NCBI GenBank assembly: GCA_027596075.1 | Contig: JADGJC010000154.1 | Location: forward strand, 8,725 to 72,724 | From: Rhizophlyctis rosea | Taxonomy: Eukaryota > Chytridiomycota > Chytridiomycetes > Rhizophlyctidales > Rhizophlyctidaceae | Direction of reading: 5' to 3' | DNA length: 64,000 nucleotides | Shown: piece after piece, positions 12,527 through 22,861 of the stretch | How the letters are laid out: each line of letters starts with the position of its first letter | Numbering within the stretch: the stretch's first letter is position 1 | Program-made: the position numbers and the translations under genes | The notes under the pieces: generated by a model | Told to the model about the DNA's origin: nothing | Databases searched by the model: none | Seen by the model: the letters and a program-made list of their open reading frames with translations, nothing else

Positions 12527-15500
12527 TCAAACAATCAAATCCAAATGCTCCCTGCAAAAAACAACGAAAGCAGAAGATTAGTACCAAGTTGACAAAAACA
12601 AACAAAAATATGAACCCTCTCAGTAGCCCCAAAGCTCGCACTTCCCCCCTTCCCACTACAACAGTAAACAAAAAACCAACTCACCTCTCATAAAACCTCC
12701 CCTCATCCCCCTCAATCCGCGGATAAAACGCAACAAGCGCATCCTGACTCCCAATATAACAATTGTTATATATCTTCCAATAAATCTCCCTCACCCTCCT
12801 CGCCGGGTGGAACATCCCCTGAAGCAGGTAGCTCAGAATGACGGAAGGTCCCAACGCAACACGCAACCCGTCAATCGCTTCCATCACGGCGTTGATGACG
12901 TGCGGGGATGTCTGTGGGTGCAAACAAAAGAGGGGAGGGGTTAAGGTACGAAGAGGAGAGAAGGGAAAAATGAAGACAAGACAGAAACCCACCTCAAAAA
13001 TATTAGGCCAAACCAAATTCAACAAATGCAAAAGCGCATCCTCACACCCCAACCCAAACACCCCCAAACTCATATGCTTCACCGTAGTACACGCAGTCTG
13101 CCTATGCACCAAATCCCGATCCACAAGCGCGTCCTCCAAAAGCGGCGTAACAGCATAGATATAATCCTTCCCCATTTCCCCAATATACTCAAACAAGAAC
13201 GACAAGGATTTCAAAACACCGTTTTGGACGTTAAGTTCCGGAACGCGGTATTCGTTCATCAGTGCGGGGAGGACCGTGAAGGGCGAACAGGTTTCAGCGA
13301 CGATGGCGATCGCGACGGTTGTACAGACACGGTTTTGGCGTTCTTGGACTTTCAGGTTGTTTAGGAGGGTGGCGAGAACGTCTTGAGGTCCGATGGCTTT
13401 GGCGATGTAACCAAAGGTGTTGACAGTCGCACGACGAATACCCTTCTTATGGGCTTTGAGCATGTCGAGGAGTTCGAAACAGATGCGCATCCATTCGCGG
13501 GCGGAGACGAATTCGGCGCCGCGGTCCGCGATGCGGCCGACGAGGTCGATGCAGTTCTGTGGACGGGTTGGACGGGATGTGTTAGTGTAAAAGTTCCCTT
13601 GTATAAAAACCAGAGGTGCAAAACTCTGACGCTAAAGCCCACCCACAACCCAAAACCAATCAACAAAAAAACGACAGCAAAAAACCCACCTCCTGAACCT
13701 TCTCATGCCTATTCTTCAAAATAGGCGTCAACCTCGGAAGCAAATCCTTAATAGGCGGCGTCATGCTCCCCATCCCAATAACATTCACAATACTCTTCAA
13801 CCCCCTCAAAATACTTCCAAGAACCTCCGGATACTCCTCCCCAAGATACTCATAAAGCACAACCCCCATCTCACCCATCATACCCTCCTCCCCACAAGTC
13901 TTCATAACAACCGCAATACGAGAAACGAGATCCGCGGCTTGTTGGCGCACTTTAGCGTTCTTGTTGTTCAAGCGCCAAAGAATCGTTTGCGTGATTTGTT
14001 TTAGGTAGGGTTTGATTCTCAATCCAAGACTGTTGACGACGGTGCCGAAGCCGTTCAACATGATGACGTCTTCCGACGATTGTTCTTGAAAAGCGTACAA
14101 AACCCCATCAATCAACAACTCCTCCAACCTCCCATCAACATCCGCCGTCCCCAACGCCGAAACAACCTGCTCAACAGTCTCCATAACCATCTTCCGATAC
14201 GCCTCACTCTCATCCTTCAAATCATCAACAATCTTCTTCACGATTTCCGATACACCGACCTTCTGCGCCAACTCAACCGTAGTCTCAACCAACTGCTTGT
14301 AATTCCTCTTATCAAGCGCCATACGCCGGACCCAAAAGTGCTTGAAGAACTCCGGCAAAATTTCCGATTTGATGTAAGATGGTTCGACACCGTCCGTAGC
14401 AGCACACTGCTTAACAACCTTCAACACAATCTTCTTCATCTCCTCGTCCGGCGACTGGAACTCCCGAATCAAGATGATCATGACTTCCTTCGTGTAGTAG
14501 TTGGCATACTCCGGATCCATCAACGGGATGATGTACCCGATGGCCTTCAAGAACGCCGCAAGTCCCTTCCCCCGATGCTTCTTAATCCCCGCCCACAAAG
14601 GCCTCAAAACACTGTCGAAGCTCTCGATACCGTAAGGTGCAGCAGCCTCCGCAAGCGCCGCAATAGCCAACGCAGTGATGGTTCGGACTTTTTGTTGTTC
14701 GTCCTCCAACCCATGTGCAATCGCATCCACAAGACTCTTCAAATGCGGCAAAACAGCACACCCCAACAAAATCGCAATCTGCTGCACAATCTTGATGCCC
14801 GTATGACGCGCCTGCCAGGACTTTTTCGAACGACAGACGGCTTTCAGAAAGGGAAGGAGGGACGGAATACCGAGTGCCGACGCGACGACGGAGAAGGCTC
14901 GTGCGGTGGTGTTGCGGACGTACTCGTCGACGTGGTCAATGTCTGGACGCATGGTGGCGATCATGGTCGCGAGACCCGCAGCTTTGGAGAGGTTGCTGAT
15001 GATTTCGCGGCCTTCGACGCGGGCGTAGTAGTCTTCGTCGATGAGGAGGGGTTCGATTACGACGAGGACTTTGTGGACGTAGGGGCGGACGAGCTCGTCG
15101 AGCTTGTAGAGGATACGGTCGATGACTTTAACCTAGTGGAGGCGGAATGATGGTGGTTAGTGGTTGTACAAGATGGGCGAAATGCAATATGTAATACAAC
15201 AAGGCAAACATGCCACTCACCAACAAGTGACGCTCCTGATCCTCCAAAGTAGGCGACATCAACAACGGCAAAATCTGATCAAACAACGGCCCAGCACCAA
15301 ACTCCTTCGCCTTGTCCGTGATCTGCCTGAGCGCAGTCTTACGCATAGGCGGCGTCCCGTTCTTGATCTTCAACAAAAGCCGCATGATCTTCCGCTGCTT
15401 CAGATCCTCAACGCTCAAACTCTCATCATCCTCCTCGTTGAACAGCTTGCCAAAGTGTTGCATGTCCTCGGCCTTGAAGAACTGCAACCCTTGGACGCCG

Positions 15501-16780
15501 GGGATTTCGGGCGGCACGTCGTATTGCTGGTTGCGGTCTTCTTCTTGCATCATGAAGCCGCCGGCGGCCATTGGGGTCGGGGTCGCCATGAGTTTGCGGG
15601 CGGGGGTGCGGATAGGGACGTAGGATGCGGGTGGTTCGAGGATTTTGTAGCCGGTGGTGGGGAACATGGCATCGAGCTCTTCGTCCGTCAGGGGCCGGTT
15701 GCGCTGGTCAATTTCCTTTTCCCACCGGATGGCATTCATGGCCTCGGGCGTCATCGGGACATTGACGTGGCTCGGGGTAGGTGTCATGAGACCCATGTTG
15801 CCGACTGGTGTGGCGGCAAACTGCGATGAGCTGCCAACGGGTGTCTGATCCCATCTGGATTTCTTGGTCGGTGTTGCTTCGACGGAGGCGGCTTTGGGCG
15901 TTGCGTCCCATGCAGATGCGGCCGGAGTTTGATCCCATCGGTTGCGCTTGCGTGCTGGAGTCGCGGCTTCATCCGCCGGTTTAGGAGTTTCGTCCCACCT
16001 GCTACTCTTTGCCGCCGGCCTCTCGTCCTCCTCCCATTCCGACGTTTTCTCCCCCGATGGGGCTTCTTGATCCCACCGCCTCTTCTTCGCCGTCCCATTG
16101 CTTTCGGCGGCTTCCTTGGCTTTGGCTTTTGCCGCCGCAACCTGGGCCTGCACCTGAGCCTGCTTTTGCAGTTCCCCCGATTCCGCCATTTCCTTCAGCC
16201 TTGCCTCCTCCTCCCTTGCCTTCTCCTGCACCGCCCGTCTAACCCGTTCCTCCTCCTTATTCAGCTCTTGCTCCCTCATCACCTCGGAGTATGTTCTGGC
16301 CTCAGCACCCCCGGGCTTTCCGGAGAAGGCGTCGACACGCTCGGGCGATAGTTGACGGTTCAAACGACGGGCATGGTACTCGCTCTCACGGTCGGCAATT
16401 CGTCGTGATGGTCGAATGTCGGCCATGGGATCGTGGTCCTCCTCCATGTCGGCAATTTCTCTGAATGCCTCCTTGGGTGCGGTATATGAAGACAGCTTCT
16501 TCTTCTGAGTCAGCCGCGGGTCCTCCTCGTCGTCATCATCATTCACGGGAAGGGAGGCATTGTATCCCGCAAACCGATCTGCTCCTGTCCCGCCATATAT
16601 GTCTGTATCATATGACACTCCTCCGACGAGAGACGCCGTGTCCTTCTTTTCCTTCCGCTGGGCCTGATTTTGCCGGATTTGTTCGTCGATATCTGAGTTA
16701 AAGGGTGACGGAGTGTTGTTAGCTCGGTGGAGTTCGACATGAATACAGTAGCAAGGATAACCAGACTCACCATCATCCAT
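12527..16780 (-). CDS. SF3B1: Splicing factor 3B subunit 1 (SF3B1/Hsh155/Sap155)
   Basis: U2 snRNP scaffold that clamps the branch-site duplex during spliceosome assembly. Six exons join in phase: 16780-16771 (10 nt, encoding MDD), 16692-15221, 15132-13690, 13556-12993, 12911-12685 and a 25-nt last exon 12551-12527 (1,246 residues; human 1,304). The disordered N-terminal part carries repeated RWD motifs (RWDQEA, RWDETP, RWDQTP twice), the U2AF ligand motifs bound by UHM proteins. The HEAT-repeat part is nearly invariant, for example STPAFGSSL-free runs such as [20 protein letters not shown] and [16 protein letters not shown]. The Lys of DEQQKVRTI corresponds to human K700, a cancer hotspot, and is unmutated here. 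The last exon rests on the splice phase and a short EHLDLIV ending resembling the human C-terminus, so it is less certain. Confidence 0.96.
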
Positions 16781-17324
16781 TGTGTGTTGAACAGGGTATC
16801 AAACTGGCAATCGAAGTGGCCTGTATTGGGTAGAAAGCAGTTCCAAGTGTATATTCTGGATAGTCTCACTATAAGATGGACGTAGCTTTCGTGATGAAAT
16901 TACAGTGAAGTAGTGACCTCTAGTGCACCCCAAGGTCGCACTATATAGGGGTTTATCGACAGTGATGGTAGCGTGGGAAAGAAGTGGGTAGCCACTTGCA
17001 AGCAATCGACATGACGGTTGAAATGGGAAAGCGCAGTTGGACTTGTCACTTTGCTCGATGTGTGTGATGACCATTGACACACACTGAGTCACTTGTGTGA
17101 TGACCATTGACACACACTGAGTCACTGCCTCCCCATGGACTGACTGATGACATAATGTGCAAGCCCCCAGGTGCCACGCTGACTGTGCCACAACACTGTT
17201 CCTTGAATTATTTTTGGCCATTCAACCACTGCACAGGCCTACAGCACTGGCATTGTTTACTTCCACTTTCCCGTCTCCTTCCCCGCCATTCCTATTGCCC
17301 CTAACCCTGAGTCAGAGAGGCAAG
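16781..17324. promoter_or_regulatory. Divergent promoter of SF3B1 and PDCD2
   Basis: The start codons of the two housekeeping genes face away from each other across 544 bases, so this interval must serve both. It contains the 33-bp tandem repeat described separately and three TGAGTCA heptamers (17085-17091, 17118-17124, 17308-17314), the core bound by Gcn4/AP-1-type bZIP factors. The third heptamer lies just 11 bases before the PDCD2 ATG. Regulation by such a factor is inferred from the motif alone. Confidence 0.6.
17061..17126. repeat. Perfect 33-bp tandem duplication
   Basis: Two identical, directly adjacent 33-base units, 17061-17093 and 17094-17126. Each unit contains GTGTG...CACAC inverted arms around ATGACCATTGA and ends with TGAGTCA plus CT. 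Perfect identity suggests a recent duplication of a regulatory module. Confidence 0.95.
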
Positions 17325-19632
17325 ATGTCGGGTGGTCAGACTGCACTTGACGCTGTGCAACTAGGATACCCTTGCGATAAACTACTACATACAAAGGACA
17401 CCGACCCTTATCTGGATAAAATTGGTGGAACACCCGTATGTAGTGTCGTCAGGCTCTCAACCCAAAACTTCACCGTCCCTTTTCCCACGTTCCCTGCCTC
17501 CTTCCTAGCTGAAGGCTTTGGCATGGGAAATAGGAGTCAGGAATGCATAACAGCGTCTAACTTTGCTTCCTTACCCTCTTTTCTTGGCAACCTCGCAGGT
17601 CTGGTTCGACTCAAATATCTTGCCTCCTTCTGAACTCGCACTCTGTCAGTCTTGCAACTCCCCGCTATTCTTGGTGTCTCAAATACTGGCTCAATTGCCC
17701 GATAAGCAGAATCAAGATAGACTCTTTTATGTTCTCGCTTGCAATAGGAGAACTTGTATGACAAAGCCTGGCAGGTGGGTTATCGTTGGCGGTGGAGTGT
17801 GTGTGTGGGTGGGTGGGTGAGGGGTCGGGGTTAGGGTTGGGAGGCCACGCGCAGCGTGATGCTGTGAGTAGGTGTGCCGAAGGCAATAGATGGAGGGCAT
17901 CAGCATGGTGTGGTAGTGAGCGCAAGCGAACAGGGTGCGAGCATAGCTCGCACAAGTGTGCGCAGCGCGCAGCATGCTGGCATAAACCTATCCAACACAC
18001 GCATAAACGCAACACAGTGAGTGAGCTGTAGTGAACAGCTCGCGAGCATAGCTCGCACAAGTGCGCGTAGCGCACAGTATACTGGCAGCATTAGCATCAT
18101 ACACGCAACCCATAAGTGAGCGCTTGGCTTAACCACTAATTTTGTTTATCAGCTGGCGAGTAATACGGGCCGTGAAGCATTACAAACCTAAACCGAAGAA
18201 GAAACCGCGGAACAAAAACAAAAAGTCCAAAAACGAAGCGCCCGCTGCCCTACCATCATCAACTGAATCTACGCAACCAACCACAGATAACCCAGCCGCA
18301 TCACAACAGAAAGAAAAGAAACAACCGGAAAAGAAAAAGTACGTCCATGGCAAACCAGGCCGCACAGCGGCAAACGTTCAATGGAAACCCGACGGGACCG
18401 TAACATCACTCGAAAACACCACACCCGATGCATCTATACCTCCTCCCACCACTCCAGCATTTGGCTCCACTCCAGCATTCGGCGCAACCCCCGCATTCGG
18501 AAGCTCATTATCATTCGGCTCATCCACTCCATCGTTTCCAACCCCCGCACCAGCCTTCGGAGCACCCGCATTCGGCTTCCCATCACCAGCACCCACTGCC
18601 ACTTCCAAACTTACCGACCTAGCAGACCTCCTCTCCAAACGCGACAAGAAATACGCATGGGGCGAAGACGACGACGCATCAGAAACCGAAACGAAACAAG
18701 ACCAACCAAAACGCAAACCTCAACCCTCCAAATCTTCCAAACCCCAAAACTCCCCAAACGCCACCACCACAAACGGAACCACCCCCATCGAAACCCTAAC
18801 CACCACCCTCTCCACAACCCACATCACCCCTCCCTCACCCTGGCACACCCTCCCAACCTTCCCCTGCTACCCCTTAGAATTCGCGCCTGAGCCCGACCTT
18901 TCGGATTCCTTCGACCACGAGATGGCGCTTTTCGCGAAATATAAGCGGGATAATGGCGGGGAGGAGGACTGTGGTAATGGAGCAGGAGGGGAGGGGGGAA
19001 GTGCGTGGGGAGGAGAAGGGTATGAAAAGGTGCATGTGAAGGGGTTGAATAAAGCCTTTAAGAAGTTTCAGAGGGTTGTTGAGGAGGAGCCTGGGCAGTG
19101 TGTTAGGTTTGTTGACTTCTTTTTTTCATGTGGAGTGGGGGTTTTGCACTTTCCCCCCCGCAGACGGAAAGACAAATCATTCCATTACGCACTCTAACTT
19201 TTTTTTTTTTCCATTTTCCTTACAACACGTAATTATAGATACACACTCAACGGCAACCCACTCTTCTACACCACGGACTCCACCTCACACACTCTAAGCA
19301 CGACCGGCCCTCCGCCCTGTCCGTACTGTTCTTCGCCCCGGCAATTCGAGTTCCAGTTGATGCCGAACGTGCTTTCTATCTTACCCACGGAAGATCATGT
19401 CCTACCCGAAAATACCTCCTCTCAGGGAGGGGAGGAGGGGAAAGGGGATGGGAAGATGATGGGGTTGGAAGGGTTTTTGAGTAGGTTTGCGAAGGGTATG
19501 GATTGGGGGACTGTTTTGGTGTATAGTTGTCGGGGGGATTGTGAGGGTGGGGAACAAGGGGCGGGGGAGGGAGAGGGGGATGTGGTGTATTGTGAGGAGT
19601 TTGTTGCGGTTCAGGTTGAGAGTTTGGTGTAA
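17325..19632 (+). CDS. PDCD2: PDCD2/Tsr4-family protein with nucleoporin-like FG repeats
   Basis: Family members are dedicated chaperones of ribosomal protein uS5 (Rps2). Four exons join in phase: 17325-17435, 17599-17774, 18153-19106 and 19239-19632 (544 residues). The N-terminal zinc module shows VQLGYPCDK, PSELALCQSCNSPLFL, FYVLACNRRTC and the S-W-R-V-I-R motif. The C-terminal domain has FKKFQRVVEEEPGQCVRY, GNPLFY, CPYCSSPRQFEFQLMPN and DWGTVLVYSC. Between them, residues ~198-242 form repeats of TPAFG and AFG type (TPAFGSTPAFGATPAFG), flanked by Lys-rich and Ser/Pro-rich sequence. I know of no FG repeats in PDCD2 relatives. Intron 2 is 378 nt and highly structured; intron 3 has a poly-T tract and a weak GTTTGT donor. 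Confidence 0.9.
17835..18095. repeat. Cluster of triloop GC hairpins inside PDCD2 intron 2
   Basis: The intron contains several perfect or near-perfect hairpins with 3-nt loops: CACGC-GCA-GCGTG, GCGAGC-ATA-GCTCGC (twice), TGCGC-AGC-GCGCA and GTGCGC-GTA-GCGCAC, plus AGCTGT-agtga-ACAGCT. Two of them form a double-hairpin module, GCGAGCATAGCTCGC followed by a GTGCGC-type hairpin, present twice (about 17937-17975 and 18041-18080) with compensatory-looking differences. The density is far above anything else in the window. Confidence 0.8.
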
Positions 19633-19896
19633 ATGTGTGTGTTTTGTATGTAGGTTAATGCATGTAATGCTTGAAGTTAATGCATTATGTGCGGAAACAG
19701 ACACGTCTCCGGGGGGAGGGTTGGTTGTTCATTGTATAGTCTTTTCCCCGCCGCGGTCCAAAAAGCAATCGAGTTTAATGATTTAGCGGGCCCCATGCGT
19801 GGAAAACCTCACAAATTTCGCGCTCAAAAAAAGACGCCTTCGAGAAAATCCATACTGGCCCCGCTATGCACGCGTCTTGCCGACCCTTAACTTCTT

Positions 19897-21177
19897 TCAA
19901 GTCTCTGCTTCGACATAATCCACAAACTTCAACTGCTCCCCCATAAAGCTCACCAACACATTGTACAAAAGCAGTGGCGTGATGAAAAGAATCGTGGTAG
20001 ATCCATACCGAGACCTGTACACCTTCTCTATCCGCATATCTACATCAATTGATAAAAATGTCACTGAAAAAAAAAAGTGAAAGGAAACAAGACAATATCA
20101 GGAGAATGAGAAAACCACAAAAGAACATGGGGGGAGTAACGAAGCATCATAGCCATCACCTTTTCGAGCTACCAATCTATGATGTATCTGCACCATAGAG
20201 ATACCGTCGGCTCCCAAAAGCGACAGCTCTTCCAATAGTATACGGCCAAACCGTTCAATCGGTGCACGCCTCCTTTATCCCACATGCGCCCAGAATCTCC
20301 ATACTTGTGATGGCCTCCGCACCTTTCACACCACTGACAGGGGCACAACAGTCCAGTAAGATCGTCAAGGCACACGGGATATCATCCAAATGTTTTTGGA
20401 TGGTAGTAAAGTCTAGATTATTGTCAGAATGTGGGGTAGTGGGTGGTGTCCAGTGTAACTTGTTGGTAGCAGGATCGACCGTGCCGTGTCCGGAGTAATA
20501 CAGAACGACGCAGTCGTCAGCGGAGACATCCGCGAGTGGTTCCATTATGGTGATGGTTGATTTGAAGGGAGTTGTGGTTGTGGAGAGGGTGACTTTGTGG
20601 ATTTCGAAACCTAACCTGCAACGCACCCCAATATTATTCTCTGGTGTTGGGGGNNNNNNNNNNNNTCCCCCCCCCCCCCCCCCCCCCCGCCCGCAAACTT
20701 CTTCATCTTCAGTCTTTCTCTCCGCTCTCACCGTGTTGCAAAAACCTCCTCCAAAGCCTTCAAATCCGCCTCGGTGTCGACGTCACTATCCTCCTTCCAA
20801 CAAACCCTCAAGAACACCTTGCGGGCATATGTTGGGGGAGGGGTTTCCAGTTCTTGGAAAGCTCGGACAAGGTGCGCCTTCAGGCATGCTGCGCTGATCG
20901 GTGAAGCTGCAGTCGGCGGTGATAGAGGGATTCCTACGGTTGGTTGTGGAGGTGGGTCTGTGGTGAGTCGCAGTGACATTGATGATGCATTGGAGGTGAT
21001 TGACAGCAATGTGGGAAAGGGAGTTCCACTTGGACCCCAGTAAACAAGCAGCTCCGCAGGGGGCCGACCGTCATGATTTGTGACGGTCAACCGGAGAAGC
21101 CCATGGCCGGTGACTTCGTCGTCAACGAGCCCAACAATGTTGCCCAAGAAGGGCAGATGACGCGTGAACGAGGTCAA
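19897..21177 (-). CDS. Caspase-like (C14-type) protein, with gap and apparent frameshift
   Basis: At least three exons: ~21177-20732 (5' end unresolved, no ATG), 20615-20160 and 20039-19897. Exon 1 ends with RKVFLRVCWKED and ADLKALEEVF, the usual lead-in of fungal caspase-like domains. Exon 2 carries the catalytic His in VLYYSGHG and the catalytic Cys in ILLDCCAP. The frame then meets a TGA at 20255-20257. From about 20258 downward a frame shifted by one base continues in family style (FGRILLEELSLLGADGIS, IHHRLV) and splices in phase to the last exon (EKVYRSRYGSTTILFITP, stop 19897-19899). Exon 2 length is one base out for correct splicing, consistent with a single indel. This could be a base-call error or a young pseudogene. 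Confidence 0.72.
20649..20688. repeat. Sequence gap flanked by G and C homopolymers
   Basis: Five G, twelve unknown bases (20654-20665), a T, then 22 C (20667-20688), lying in the first visible intron of the caspase-like gene. Poly-G opposite poly-C could fold back and block sequencing. True length is unknown. Confidence 0.95.
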
Positions 21178-22861
21178 TTGGAGAACAGAATGAGGACAAG
21201 GTCATACCTATGGTCCCACAAAAGCTCACAAAAGTGAATAAGGAGGCGTAATTGTTAATGTGAGCAAGTGGTTCAAGCTTTCTGCAGGACCACACCCGCC
21301 GGGGGCAGGGTTTGTCAAGACCTTTTGGGCACAAGGGGTCTTCTGGTTCTTATCGTCTACTGTAGGCATCGTTCGCACCCTCAAACTTCCTCACCCAACC
21401 ATTTCGCCTGATCCTTGGTGGCGGCCTATCCCACCTTGTTCCAACTCCAACCACCTCCCCAACCATCTTAACATGCCTCACACTACCCCCCCCCAACTCT
21501 CCTCAACCCCCAATGAATCCCTTACATCCTCCTCCACCAACCCAACCGCATCACTCAACCACCATTCCACCCTCCTGAACCCTTCCGAAAACATTCCCGT
21601 CTGCGCCAGCAACACCTCCACAGCAAACGCTCCACCACCTTCTCTGCGCTGTCGTCGTAGTGCTTGTATTGCACCTAGTGCCGACTAACCATGCTATTCC
21701 GTGGTCCATCGCAGTTCAATGTGTTTTCTTCTGCACGATGATCCCGTATGAAACTAGGGTGGTGAATACGTTGCCGAGGTCAAAACAGTTGCATGTTCAC
21801 ATGCGCATCAGTATGCACCAAATGATGACAGAAAGTTACCGGCATAGTTCGGGGCTTTGACCTCTCGGTATTGCTCCAAGATGTTTACAAACAATCCACA
21901 TTCAAGCCAGTGTTTACGGCCTTTTGCAACATTGCTGGCTGCTATTTGAGCAAGATGACCGGGGCCCATTCGCGAACGAAAGGACCACTGTTCACATAAA
22001 TCACATCGTCAAGAAGACATAAAGTACAGGAGCCTGACCTCGACGCATTTGAAGACATCGAGATCGAGAGAGCAGGCGAGCTCCCGATGTTGGCTTAGAC
22101 AAAAGGCTTAGCCCTAGTCAGCTGAGGAGATGAGCAGTCATCGACCTGCACACAATGGATGGAGAGTGCAGATGGGTATGGACCGTAAGTTTTGACGGGT
22201 CATATGCACGAGGTCTCCAGTTGAATTCGTAAGTGTCGCCCACGTTGGAAGAGTGAAAATCGAGGGGTTCCGGACGGAGGCTTTGACACGTTCAGCAAGT
22301 GCAGACAACACTCGACCACATGTGGCATGGGACCAACTGCTGCAACCACGAAGGAGCCAACCATCCCACTCAATCATTCTCTTGATCAGTACTGTGCCTT
22401 CCGCATCCGGAGGTCGAACAGCCGTTCGTTGCTGCACGAGCCGAAGGTTATTGGCTGCGATGTTGTAGGACTTTGTACGCCACAGAACGAAACGCGCGCG
22501 ATGAGTGTGGCTTGTGGTGGTACATTGTGCCACCGTGGCCCGCGACTTGCTTCCCCTTCCACTCCCAAATTTTATGGAGATGTTGGTGAAGGCCTGACAA
22601 CGACAGACAAGCCTACAGACGCACGCGACGAACATCGCCCCAGCCCCCGAAAAAGCCCACAAATGCCGCTGAACAAAACCCCCGTCCTCCTCTCCACATC
22701 CCCCAATCTCTCACGTTTCGAACCTTCTTCCCCTCCATTTTATTTTTCGAAGGTTCCCAACATTCCCTCTCGAACCCTTCTTTTTTTCTCTTTGGAAAGT
22801 ACAGGTTAATCCTCCTTCCTCACGTTTCCCTCCGCATCGCACCATAGCACGTTAGTCAAAC
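21178..22861. other. Region upstream of caspase-like and arrestin genes
   Basis: The 5' exons of the minus-strand caspase-like gene probably lie here. A protein-like minus-strand stretch at ~21655-21490 (GGGAFAVEVLLAQTGMFSEG) and another at ~21345-21250 (TPCAQKVLTNPAPGGCGP) are candidates, but I could not join them in phase. A 174-codon minus-strand frame at 22138-22662 has no recognisable content. The right end is the arrestin-SH3 promoter, pyrimidine-rich near 22690-22800. Confidence 0.4.

Noticed and set aside
14080..15150. 356-codon open frame on the plus strand
   Set aside because: It lies antisense to the almost invariant HEAT repeats of SF3B1; its Arg/Leu/Asn-rich translation is a shadow.
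17826..17842. GGGTTAGGGTTGGG, telomere-like
   Set aside because: Barely more than one TTAGGG unit inside an intron; far too short for a telomeric tract.
22138..22662. 174-codon minus-strand frame
   Set aside because: No domain, no fitting splice partners, and composition like the flanking non-coding sequence.
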